Assembly: GCF_002082015.1 (NCBI RefSeq)
Contig: NZ_CP015109.1
Span: forward strand, 3,191,001 to 3,255,000
Length of the DNA: 64,000 nucleotides
DNA from: Sporosarcina ureae
Lineage (GTDB): Bacteria; Bacillota; Bacilli; Bacillales_A; Planococcaceae
Reading direction: 5' to 3'
Part shown: positions 1 through 7,672 of the stretch, in pieces
How positions within the stretch are numbered: position 1 is the stretch's first letter
Layout: each line of letters opens with the position of its first letter
Notes under the pieces: model-generated
Database searches by the model: none
What the model saw: the letters and a program-made list of their open reading frames with translations, nothing else
What the model was told of the DNA's origin: nothing
Translations under genes and position numbers: made by a program

Positions 1-688
1 CAGAAGTATAGCCATCACGAATCTTCAAAAATAAATTGGCGATTCGCAAGCTCATGGAAGTTTTAAACGGCATCTCTGTGCGAATGATATGCAATAGTTG
101 CTCTGAGAAATCTGAAAATGGACAATCAGATATATAGAAATCTGCTTCATCTTCGTACGTACCTGCATATAACAGCGTAGTGGCTGCTCCCATGGATTCC
201 CCATGAATGCCAATCAATGCACGCTTCCCGACGCGTTTCCGAACAGCTGTCACGACTTCTTTTAAATCCATTTTTTCATAAAAACCAAAACTTGTTGTTT
301 TTCCACCTGAATCACCATGCCGCCGATGGTCAAAAATAACGGAATTAAATCCTAAACGTTCAAAAAGACGGGCATATTTGATAGAATTTACTTTGTTTTC
401 CGTTACGCCATGACAGATAACCACCGTTCTCGTTGTATCTAAAGGCCGCAAGAAAATCGCGCGTAAGTTATAGCCATTAGGTGATGGAATCCAAATATTA
501 TCTTTTCTTACGGTTTCAAACCATTGATGATCGAAGCGTTTAGCAATCATCTCGCGCTGCAAAATAAACTCCGAATCTTTTATTTTTAAATACATCATTC
601 GATTTGTGACAAGAATTCCGAAAATGGTTAGAAACGCTGTAATAATACTTGATACTATGCCAATAATATACATTACTCTACGTTTCAT
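1..688 (-). CDS. Alpha/beta hydrolase, YqkD-like (C-terminus beyond window edge)
   Basis: About 229 codons are present; the 3' end lies beyond base 1. The protein opens with MKRRVMYIIG and a single N-terminal membrane segment (about residues 4-30). A serine-hydrolase core follows with VVICHGVTENK (oxyanion region) and the nucleophile elbow GIHGESMG (GxSxG). The ATG at 686-688 has a GGAAGGGG-like ribosome binding site 6-8 nt upstream. A YqkE-like gene lies nearby, as yqkE lies next to yqkD in B. subtilis, which supports a YqkD-type membrane-anchored esterase/peptidase. The substrate is unknown. The catalytic Asp/His fall outside the window or were not located. Confidence 0.85.
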   Translation of the reverse strand, partial: MKRRVMYIIGIVSSIITAFLTIFGILVTNRMMYLKIKDSEFILQREMIAKRFDHQWFETVRKDNIWIPSPNGYNLRAIFLRPLDTTRTVVICHGVTENKVNSIKYARLFERLGFNSVIFDHRRHGDSGGKTTSFGFYEKMDLKEVVTAVRKRVGKRALIGIHGESMGAATTLLYAGTYEDEADFYISDCPFSDFSEQLLHIIRTEMPFKTSMSLRIANLFLKIRDGYTS

Positions 689-765
689 CAAAATCCCCCT
701 TCCTATTTCTTTTTATATAACTTATACATGGCGGTTTCAACAGGACGTGACAAATAATGTGCGAC

Positions 766-1606
766 CTATTCTACTGAAGCACATATGTTATCCATAACAA
801 CCCCTGTATCTATCTCGACAGATGGCAATAGATATAACACGTCTTCCGTTGCGACATTCCCTGTAGCGTCGGGTACAAAAGGACAACCGACAAGTCCGCC
901 TAGAGGAACGAATCGGTCAACATCCGCTTGTAAAGAGGCGTAAATATTAGTTAATCCTAATTTATAGGGATCATGGAAATATACTGTAATCAAATTATCT
1001 GGGAACTGAATTTTTAGTTTTTTAAGTAGAGTAAAATTTGCTAGTGGATTTGCTATACCCTCAGTATCTGCCACACTTAATTCATCTACACCTATCTCGA
1101 CAAACTTTTCGCAAAGGGCCAGAGTTTGCTCAGGCAAAATAAATCCTTCATACGGACAGTGAAATGCTGTAGAGATACAGGCTCTGACAAAATGATGATT
1201 TAATTTGAGGTGATTAACAATCGGTCGTAGCATCTCCACGCTCTCTGCAGTAGAGCGATTGATAGTATGTTGATTCAAGGTATTCCTTACACCTACAAAG
1301 ACTGCTACACTATTTACGTCAGTTTTTAGGGCATTCTCAACCCCACGTGCATTCGGCGTGAGAACAAGTTGCCTGCCTTGTTTGCGTATCTGGTCTATAA
1401 TCTTTTTGGAATTAGACATTTACGGAACCCACTTACGTGATACAAGAGAATTCACTTCCATTTCCTGTATACTTGCTTGCTGTAAAGAATGTATAAAAGC
1501 TAATTTTTGATCAGTAAAAATACTACTTTTTCATTTTGTAAACCATCAAGCGGTCCAACCTCGATTAACGTCACGTTTTTTGGTAAACTATACATACGCA
1601 TCTCTC
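766..1606 (-). pseudogene. Decayed hydroxymethylglutaryl-CoA lyase-like gene
   Basis: The minus strand reads MRMYSLPKNVTLIEVGPLDG, the start of an HMG-CoA lyase, but the frame breaks after about 34 codons in a T-rich run near 1520-1530. The correct frame resumes (TDQKLAFIHSLQQ) and is then stopped by TAA about 1420-1422, where the family has VPQMSDS. A 217-codon open piece (766-1419) follows with ISTAFHCPYEG, SVADTEGIANP and GGLVGCPFVPDATGN. Catalytic positions have also changed: the GPRDG arginine is Leu, and the first His of the HxH metal site is Tyr (VYFHD). Known HMG-CoA lyases (about 300 aa) cleave HMG-CoA to acetoacetate and acetyl-CoA. Three independent lesions argue for a dead gene. 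Confidence 0.85.
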
Positions 1607-1721
1607 CCTCAATCTATTGTACGTAATATAAGCGAATAAGAGCAATGTAAAACCCTTGGCAATTAATTGGATAAAAACAATAGAATGCAACTCTTTTATC
1701 AAATAGAAAGTAGTGATTATT

Positions 1722-1979
1722 ATGGCGAAAAAACATCGAAAAGCACCAAGTAACCAAAAGAACAGTACGGTAGAAGATTCAGCAACTTCACTTTCAGATC
1801 TAATGAGCGATGATATGTTAGCTAAATTAAAAGGAATGAAGCAGGAAATGAAAGCGGAAGAAGACATGAAATTGGAACAAGAAAAAGAAAAACGTATTCA
1901 AGAGCGCAAAGAACGTGAAAAAAATAAAAGCTTTGAAGAATTACTAGAGGAATATGGATATGATGGAACAAAGTATTAA
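1722..1979 (+). CDS. yqkE: YqkE-like small charged protein (DUF3886)
   Basis: About 85 residues, strongly charged. It has a basic N-terminus (MAKKHRKAPS), a short LSDLMSDDMLAKL segment, a Lys/Glu-rich predicted coiled coil (about residues 38-70), and the closing EKNKSFEELLEEYGYDG that is typical of YqkE. The ATG at 1722 is preferred over the in-frame GTG at 1713, because AGAAAG ends only 2 nt before the GTG. No function is established for the family. Its neighbourhood (YqkD-like hydrolase) matches B. subtilis. It is probably cytoplasmic and could be nucleic-acid associated, but that is only composition-based. Confidence 0.75.
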   Translation: MAKKHRKAPSNQKNSTVEDSATSLSDLMSDDMLAKLKGMKQEMKAEEDMKLEQEKEKRIQERKEREKNKSFEELLEEYGYDGTKY

Positions 1980-2061
1980 GAAAATTATATAAATAGGCGT
2001 GGGATTGGATATACTAGTAAAATAGGTGCTATAAAAAACCTTTTACAAAGGAGAGGGATCA

Positions 2062-2487
2062 ATGAAGTTTTTGTATATTACATATCGTAATAAACTGGAT
2101 ATTCAATTAGGACTTACTTCCGAACATCTTTTGAAACGTGTTCATTCAGCACCTATTGAGCATCCAATAGTTTATTGGGTGCAAAGGAATTTAGAAACAG
2201 TTGAAAAACTCGATCCTGTTATATATTATGACGTACCTAAAGAAAAGGTAGAGACTCTTTATAATACTTTATTAGATGTGCATGCGGAAAAATCCAAGAA
2301 CTCTCCAAGACCTTGGAAGTATTTGCCGATCCCAACAGGAGAGCAGTATGTTTTCCCGATAGCGCAATATGAAAAAGAATATGGAATCACATATTATGAA
2401 TCAATTTATAAATACATAACCGTTCTCGGGGTCATATTAAATATCTTTGACTTTAAGGCTAATCAATTACTTATATACATTCAATGA
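2062..2487 (+). CDS. Hypothetical protein, 141 aa
   Basis: I do not recognise this protein. It begins MKFLYITYRNKLDIQLGLTS with a strong AGGAGAGGG ribosome binding site 4-5 nt before the ATG. It is rich in Tyr, Ile and Glu, has no signal peptide, and ends in a hydrophobic stretch (ITVLGVILNIFDF). It lies 30 nt upstream of the RsbR-like gene, with its own Shine-Dalgarno site, so the two could be co-transcribed. The real coding potential is supported by the ribosome binding site and the absence of any other gene in this stretch. Confidence 0.6.
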   Translation: MKFLYITYRNKLDIQLGLTSEHLLKRVHSAPIEHPIVYWVQRNLETVEKLDPVIYYDVPKEKVETLYNTLLDVHAEKSKNSPRPWKYLPIPTGEQYVFPIAQYEKEYGITYYESIYKYITVLGVILNIFDFKANQLLIYIQ

Positions 2488-2517
2488 GAACGAAGAACAT
2501 ATCCAGGAGGATGTAAA

Positions 2518-3369
2518 ATGAAACAGATTGATGTTAAGCTTTATGAGTATTTACTAGAAAAACTTCCTGAAATTACTACTTCTTGGCTAGCGATGAGAAA
2601 AGTGGAAAAAAACTCAATTTATTCGCTTAGTGCTCATCCGGAAATGGAAGAAACACTTCGGGAACAAAATAAATTAACGAATTTAACAGTCATTAGCAGT
2701 CTACTTGATGATCCGGAGATATTTGAGAAAAATAAAATGAAATGGGCAGCCGTTGTCGCACTCAGCAGAGTAAACAGCAATACCCCCATAGAAGAAGTAA
2801 TAAAGGCTTTGAGTAAGCTTCGTATAACTTACTGGCACCTCATTGAGAAGTTTCAGCTAGTGAATGCAGATGAGATTAAACTTGAAGATTATATGCGGTG
2901 GAGTGAAACGCTTAATAATGCTTTCGATCAGATTTATATTGACTTTGCAGAAACCTATAATGAATATATCAATAGCAAGTTCGATACTCAACAAAGTTTG
3001 ATTAATGAATTGAGCACACCGGTCATCAAAATTACCGATAAAATTGGAGTAGTACCGCTAATTGGAGAAATGGATGAACTACGGGCACGTGTTATGTTGG
3101 AAAATATTCCTGAAAAATGTTTAGAGGCTGACATTGAACATTTATTCATTGATTTATCGGGAGTAACCGTAATTGATACACTGGTAGCCCAACAAATTTT
3201 CCAAGTGACAAAAGTGTTATCTTTATTAGGAACGAATTGTACAATAACGGGGATCTTACCGGCTATTGCTCAAGCCTCGACAGAGCTTGGTTTAGATTTT
3301 ACGAATATCCAAACATTTAGTTCCTTGCAATTAGCATTATCGAAAGAATTTTTAATCATAGAACAGTAA
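2518..3369 (+). CDS. RsbR-type stressosome protein (STAS domain)
   Basis: 283 aa. Residues 1-160 are helical and look like an RsbR-type sensor head, without haem or LOV motifs that I can see. From about residue 163 a STAS domain follows: STPVIKITDKIGVVPLIGE, then IDLSGVTVIDTLVAQQ and GTNCTITGILPAIAQ. In B. subtilis RsbR paralogues the Thr in VxDT is phosphorylated by RsbT inside the stressosome, releasing RsbT to start sigma-B activation; that Thr is conserved here. No rsbS/rsbT are adjacent, so this would be a stand-alone paralogue. AGGAGG precedes the ATG. An intrinsic terminator follows directly. Confidence 0.85.
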   Translation: MKQIDVKLYEYLLEKLPEITTSWLAMRKVEKNSIYSLSAHPEMEETLREQNKLTNLTVISSLLDDPEIFEKNKMKWAAVVALSRVNSNTPIEEVIKALSKLRITYWHLIEKFQLVNADEIKLEDYMRWSETLNNAFDQIYIDFAETYNEYINSKFDTQQSLINELSTPVIKITDKIGVVPLIGEMDELRARVMLENIPEKCLEADIEHLFIDLSGVTVIDTLVAQQIFQVTKVLSLLGTNCTITGILPAIAQASTELGLDFTNIQTFSSLQLALSKEFLIIEQ

Positions 3370-3372
3370 AAG

Positions 3373-3405
3373 CCAAGTCACTTTATAAAGTGACTTGGTT
3401 TTTTT
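3373..3405 (+). terminator. Intrinsic terminator after the RsbR-like gene
   Basis: CCAAGTCACTT pairs with AAGTGACTTGG around a TATA loop and is followed by seven T. It starts 4 nt after the stop codon. serC converges from the other side, and the A-run on the minus strand is weaker. Confidence 0.9.
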
Positions 3406-3410
3406 AAGGC

Positions 3411-4505
3411 TTATTTATGTTTTTCTTGGAAGTCGAGCATGAATTTCTGCAAGGCCTGACATGCTTCAACTGGTACTGCGTTATAAGCAGATGCACGACA
3501 TCCGCCTACGGAACGATGGCCGTTCAGACCGACGAATCCAGCCTCTTTGGCTTCTTGCAAGAATTGTTTTTCTAAGTCTTCATCCGCTACACGGAACGTG
3601 ATGTTCATAGATGAACGACTGTCTTTTTCAGCATGTCCTGTATAGAAGCCATTGCTGTTGTCTATCACGTCATAGATCAAGTTCGCTTTTTCTTCATTGC
3701 GCTTTGCGATCTTTTCCAAGCCGCCTTGTTGTTGCATCCAATCCAGAACTTCACCCAACATATAAATGCCGAAAGATGGTGGTGTGTTATATAAAGAGTT
3801 ACTTGACGAATGTGTACTATACTTCAAAATAGCTGGAATTCCGCTATTCGCATGATCCAACAAGTCTTTGCGAATAATCGCAACTGTAACCCCTGAAGGA
3901 CCTAAGTTTTTTTGTGCACCAGCGTAGATCATACCGAACTTACTGACATCAACTGGTCTTGACAGAATATCACTTGACATATCTGCGATCAACGGAACAT
4001 TTCCTGTAGAAGGGAAATCATGGAATTGTGTGCCGAAAATGGTATTATTCGACGTAATATGCACGTATGCATCCGTATCTTCAAATGTCATTTCTTCAGA
4101 AGATGGGACGCGATTATAATTCATATTTTTTGTAGAAGCTGCTTCGTATACTTCACCGATAGTTTTTGCTTCTTTAAGTGCCTTGTCTGACCATGAGCCT
4201 GACATGATATAGCTCGCTTTTTTACCTTCGGCTAAAAAGTTCATTGGTACCATCGCAAATTGTAAACTGGCACCACCTTGCAGGAATAGAACTTCATAGT
4301 TTTCAGGTATTGCGAATAACGAACGCAAACGTTCAATTGCTTGATTATGTACTTGTTCATAAGTAGCACTGCGGTGACTCATTTCCATAATAGACATTCC
4401 TGATTCTTTGAAATCCACTAGTTCAGCTTGTGCTTTTTCTAGAACTTCGCGTGGAAGAGCGGATGGACCCGCGTTAAAATTATAGACAGATTTTTGATTA
4501 CTCAA
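3411..4505 (-). CDS. serC: Phosphoserine aminotransferase
   Basis: Class V PLP-dependent aminotransferase of serine synthesis: 3-phosphohydroxypyruvate + glutamate to phosphoserine. Diagnostic segments are YNFNAGPSALP at the N-terminus, LQGGASLQFAM, the PLP-lysine region YAGAQKNLGPSG, and the C-terminal GLNGHRSVGGCRASAYNA. Length (364 aa) fits the family (about 360). The reading frame is open to a GTG at 4514, but the AAGGAG Shine-Dalgarno overlaps that GTG; the TTG at 4505 sits 8 nt downstream of it and is the likelier start. No serA is adjacent, so this is a single-gene unit. Confidence 0.95.
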   Translation of the reverse strand: MSNQKSVYNFNAGPSALPREVLEKAQAELVDFKESGMSIMEMSHRSATYEQVHNQAIERLRSLFAIPENYEVLFLQGGASLQFAMVPMNFLAEGKKASYIMSGSWSDKALKEAKTIGEVYEAASTKNMNYNRVPSSEEMTFEDTDAYVHITSNNTIFGTQFHDFPSTGNVPLIADMSSDILSRPVDVSKFGMIYAGAQKNLGPSGVTVAIIRKDLLDHANSGIPAILKYSTHSSSNSLYNTPPSFGIYMLGEVLDWMQQQGGLEKIAKRNEEKANLIYDVIDNSNGFYTGHAEKDSRSSMNITFRVADEDLEKQFLQEAKEAGFVGLNGHRSVGGCRASAYNAVPVEACQALQKFMLDFQEKHK

Positions 4506-4722
4506 CAAACTCACTCCTTCATTAGTTTACAACTCTAAAGTAAAGTATATATGAAAAATCATACATGGGGAATAGCTATCTGCCAATTCACAATAAATTA
4601 CTCAAATTGGTAAGACATTCGTCTTGTTTGTTTCGTTAAGAAAGTGGGTAAATTGTAATCAAGTACTATCTATATAATTATGTAAAGTATAGCTCACATA
4701 AAGCCGAAACGAGGGAGATCAT

Positions 4723-5562
4723 GTGAAAACAGATGGACGCAGAAAAAGTTCAAATGTAGAAGATCGAAGAGGGAAGGGAGGCGGAGGTGCGATCGCATTA
4801 GGCGGTGGTGGTCTTGGAATTGTCGGTATTATATTATTTCTTATTTTAGGCGGAAATCCAACTGATTTATTAGATAATAGCTCAGCAGTACCCGATCAGC
4901 CGTATGTGGAAACTGAACAAGACAAAGAATTGGCAGACTTTGTTTCGGTTGTTCTTGCGGATACAGAAGATATTTGGTCTGAGTTATTTGCTCAACAAGG
5001 AATTCAGTATGAGAACCCAACACTAGTTCTTTATTCAGGACAAGTGGATACAGCCTGTGGATACGGAAGTGCAGCTGCAGGACCGTTTTATTGTCCGGGT
5101 GACCAAAAATTATATATTGACTTAGCATTTTATAATGAGTTACAGAGTACATTTAAAGCGCCTGGCGATTTTGCAATGGCCTATGTAGTAGCGCACGAAG
5201 TAGGGCATCACGTGCAAACGCTACTTGGTATTTCAGATCAAGTTATGCCACTTCGTCAAAAGATGAGTGAAGAGGAATTTAACAAATATTTAGTGAGATT
5301 CGAGTTACAGGCAGATTACTTTGCGGGTGTATGGGCTCATCATGCAAAAGGTCGCGGGTACTTGGAGCAAGGAGATTTACAGGAAGCGATTACTGCCGCA
5401 GGTGCAGTTGGTGACGACACCATTCAAAAACGTGCAAGAGGGTATGTTGTTCCAGAGAGTTTCACACACGGTACAGCAAAGCAACGAATTTACTGGTTCG
5501 AACATGGTTTTGAATTAGGAACGATTGACGGTGGTGACACATTTAATCAAACGGAAAAATAA
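4723..5562 (+). CDS. Neutral zinc metallopeptidase, YpfJ-like (PF04228)
   Basis: 279 aa. A charged N-terminus (KTDGRRKSSNVEDRRGKGGG) is followed by one membrane helix (about residues 25-46, GIVGIILFLILGG). The extracytoplasmic peptidase domain then carries CGYGSAAAGPFYCPGDQKLY and the zinc motif VAHEVGHHVQ (HExxH, about residues 158-167), then ELQADYFAG, which can supply the third ligand. The family is poorly characterised; substrates are unknown. The GTG start follows GAGGGAG. It is monocistronic, followed by a large hairpin element. Confidence 0.9.
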   Translation: MKTDGRRKSSNVEDRRGKGGGGAIALGGGGLGIVGIILFLILGGNPTDLLDNSSAVPDQPYVETEQDKELADFVSVVLADTEDIWSELFAQQGIQYENPTLVLYSGQVDTACGYGSAAAGPFYCPGDQKLYIDLAFYNELQSTFKAPGDFAMAYVVAHEVGHHVQTLLGISDQVMPLRQKMSEEEFNKYLVRFELQADYFAGVWAHHAKGRGYLEQGDLQEAITAAGAVGDDTIQKRARGYVVPESFTHGTAKQRIYWFEHGFELGTIDGGDTFNQTEK

Positions 5563-5881
5563 AAATCGCGAAGAGGTTGGGACAGAACAGAAAAAACGTA
5601 AGGGGAATAGTGAGTCCTTTACGCTTTTTTCTGTTCTTATCAGTAAATATTTTTTTAGAGTAACAGAGTGTGCCGGAACGGAGAAAGGCCGACTCCTGAG
5701 GGATCAGCGTGCGTCTTGAGACCCTGGACAGGTGCCTTAATTTCTGCAAAGTACACAGAAATACGGCAAAGCGAACCCTACGTTGTTCGCTTGGCTCAAG
5801 GCACGCCCCTCGGAAAGCGTACCTTTCGGAGTGCAGGGTAACGGGGTGAGATAGTTATATCCCAGCCTCTTCGCGATTTTT
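5563..5881 (+). repeat. Composite intergenic element with inverted ends and an internal hairpin
   Basis: The 319-nt gap between the zinc peptidase and the transporter remnant is one composite element. Its ends are inverted: AAAAATCGCGAAGAGGTTGG at the left and CCAGCCTCTTCGCGATTTTT at the right. Near the left end a long hairpin (about 5585-5637) pairs GAACAGAAAAAACGTAA with TTACGCTTTTTTCTGTTC and probably terminates transcription. The rest is a copy of the GC-rich repeat described separately. On the minus strand the right end reads GAGGCTGGGATATAACTA. Confidence 0.75.
5670..5843 (+). repeat. GC-rich dispersed repeat, copy 1
   Basis: It contains GCCGACTCCTGAGGGATCAG, then CGTGCGTCTTGAGACCC, then after a variable centre GGCTCAAGGCACGCCCCTCG and GAAAGCGT. 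The same blocks in the same order occur on the minus strand at 27925-28310 (two tandem copies), and a divergent relative is at 30490-30640. There is no open frame with coding character. It is more GC-rich than the flanking genes. Confidence 0.8.
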
Positions 5882-6192
5882 TTACTTCGTTGCGGCTATA
5901 GCAGGTTCAGCTGGAATTAAACCCTCTTGTTGTTCATTGCGTAGTCTTTTAATATCCACTCGTATGAGTAACGAAATCACTAAAGCGACTACGAATAAGC
6001 CAGCGAAGAACAATAAGCTGCTTTCGTAACTACCTGTCGTATCTTTCATCCATGCCGTCAAAATATAACCGTGGATCGCTCCAAGTTGTTTCGTTCCAAA
6101 AATATCACCGATATACGCTGGTATAGAAGAGAAACCTCCTCCGTAGCACGTATAGATCACAGCTAGAATGACTTGGAATATAACCTAGGATT
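5882..6192 (-). pseudogene. 3' remnant of an OFA-type (oxalate/formate antiporter) MFS transporter
   Basis: Only about 100 C-terminal codons remain of a transporter that normally has about 400-430. The remnant reads VIFQVILAVIYTCYGGGFSS, then IPAYIGDIFGTKQLGAIHGY and ILTAW. It jumps directly to MKDTTGSYESS, so the helix usually found between AW and the MKDTTGSY-like segment is deleted. An in-frame TAG (about 6193-6195) closes the 5' side and no start or upstream helices exist. Its place beside fdhD and formate dehydrogenase suggests the intact gene moved formate or oxalate; this is inference. Confidence 0.8.
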
Positions 6193-6235
6193 AAGGAGTA
6201 TAATAATGACGTTTCACAAAATTGTCAATATTATT

Positions 6236-7054
6236 TTATTCAGTAGTCGAAAAACAATTAATAGCATCCATGACAATTCTTTCAGGATGTGTGTAGACGT
6301 TAAAAGAATCTCCACGAATGAATCCGACAGTCGTTATTCCCAAATCGTCCGCTAAGCTCAAAGCTAATTCAGTAGGTGCAGATTTGGATAACACAATTTC
6401 ACAACCAATTTTAGCGACCTTAAGTAAAATTTCAGAGGAGATTCGTCCACTAAATACAATGATTTTATCTCGAACGGAAATATTGTTCTTCAAACAATGA
6501 CCATAAATTTTATCTAATGCATTATGACGACCGATATCCATCCGAGATACTAGCAATTGATTAGGCGCACATAATGCAGCATTATGAACGCCACCAGTAT
6601 GTCGGAACATTTCCGCCTGTTCTTCCATTTGGTTCATCAAGGAAAATATTTGTACAGGCGTTAGTTGAACAGAAATGCTGTCCATCTTTTTCGCTGTCAA
6701 TGCGTCGTTGGCAAAGATAAATCCTTGTCTGCTCATGCCGCAACAAGAAGTGATATACCGTTTATTTTGCAATTGTTCAAAGAAGGGATAGACTTTGTCT
6801 GTATCAATGTAAATAAAGCCATTGTCCAGATCAAGTCGAATGTCTTTGATTTGTTCCCACTTCGGCACTATTCCTTCTGAAGCCAAGAATCCTACAGTCA
6901 TATCCTCGATATATTCTGGAGTACATACAATCGTTGCAAATTCTTTGTTGTTTAGTTTAATGGTGATTGCATATTCAACGGCGACCGGATCTTCTTTTTC
7001 AAAGACATTTCCATCTTGAAATCGAATAATGGATCGTTGTTGTTGCTGTTCCAT
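6236..7054 (-). CDS. fdhD: FdhD, sulfur carrier required for formate dehydrogenase activity
   Basis: 272 aa. FdhD receives sulfur from a cysteine desulfurase and passes it to the molybdenum cofactor of formate dehydrogenase. The cysteine site is YITSCCGMSRQ (about residues 99-109). Other family segments are GFLASEGIV, RHTGGVHNAALC, RMDIGRHNALDKI and FSGRISSEILLKVAKIG. ATG follows GGGAGGAAG. It is 15 nt downstream of the DUF2294 gene on the same strand and divergent from the dehydrogenase it serves. Confidence 0.95.
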   Translation of the reverse strand: MEQQQQRSIIRFQDGNVFEKEDPVAVEYAITIKLNNKEFATIVCTPEYIEDMTVGFLASEGIVPKWEQIKDIRLDLDNGFIYIDTDKVYPFFEQLQNKRYITSCCGMSRQGFIFANDALTAKKMDSISVQLTPVQIFSLMNQMEEQAEMFRHTGGVHNAALCAPNQLLVSRMDIGRHNALDKIYGHCLKNNISVRDKIIVFSGRISSEILLKVAKIGCEIVLSKSAPTELALSLADDLGITTVGFIRGDSFNVYTHPERIVMDAINCFSTTE

Positions 7055-7069
7055 AATTCTTCCTCCCTT

Positions 7070-7411
7070 TTAGTCAATCGGTCGATCGAATAAAAATACT
7101 GAAACTGCAATATCATCATCAATTTTAAAATCGCTGAATAAATGCAGGAACTTTGCGTCGACTAATCGCTCTAATTCTTCTGGCGGCTTTTGTGCATAGA
7201 CTGCCTGAATCATGCTTGTTCGTGCACGGTGGACCATCTTTTTCCCTTCTGGCGTTCCCGCTATAAACTTCTCTGTCGGAGTTAAATTACCGTAGAGTGT
7301 AGAAACTACCATATTATCAATAAATATTGTATGAATTCTTTCGGGACCTTTGCCAAATAAGTCTTTTCGTAATTTACGGATGATATCATTAAACTCGTGA
7401 ATTTTCTTCAT
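7070..7411 (-). CDS. DUF2294 protein
   Basis: 113 aa, soluble. It has the family signature LRKDLFGKGPERIHTIFID, then NLTPTEKFIAGTPEGK and RARTSMIQAVYA. The biochemical role is unknown. It is the first gene of a two-gene minus-strand unit with fdhD and is divergent from the formate dehydrogenase gene, so a link with formate metabolism is possible by association only. Confidence 0.8.
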   Translation of the reverse strand: MKKIHEFNDIIRKLRKDLFGKGPERIHTIFIDNMVVSTLYGNLTPTEKFIAGTPEGKKMVHRARTSMIQAVYAQKPPEELERLVDAKFLHLFSDFKIDDDIAVSVFLFDRPID

Positions 7412-7468
7412 AGGACACTTCCTTATCGTTTTTACAGAATAATCTAACTATTTGAGAATAGCCATTGT

Positions 7469-7496
7469 ATTATACGCTTTATTACTTTATACTAAA
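7469..7496 (-). promoter_or_regulatory. Possible promoter for the DUF2294-fdhD unit
   Basis: On the minus strand, TATAAT (7469-7474) lies 16 nt downstream of TTTAGT (7491-7496). The -10 is perfect and the -35 weak. The leader to the ATG at 7411 would be about 50 nt. Confidence 0.4.
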
Positions 7497-7601
7497 TACA
7501 TAATAGATGGAAATCTAGTATGTGATTGCTAGAGGTTCATCAACCTACTTGTAATAGTAAGTATGGATTGGTTCTTTAGCAAGTCCTGTTAAGAAACTAT
7601 T

Positions 7602-7648
7602 CCACCATAAAAAAACACCGTTATGACGGTTTTTTTATGGTGGATTTT
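7602..7648 (+). promoter_or_regulatory. Terminator-like hairpin in the formate dehydrogenase leader
   Basis: CCACCATAAAAAAACACCG pairs with CGGTTTTTTTATGGTGG (2-nt bulge) across a TTATGA loop and is followed by ATTTTTTA. It lies 24 nt before the fdh ribosome binding site and well downstream of the divergent genes. It therefore sits in the 5' leader and could act as an attenuator, or insulate against upstream transcription. Confidence 0.65.
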
Positions 7649-7672
7649 TTATTTGAGAAGGAGGGCGCCTGT

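Noticed and set aside
5563..5881. Insertion sequence
   Set aside because: Ends are inverted but there is no transposase frame; treated as a repeat or composite terminator.
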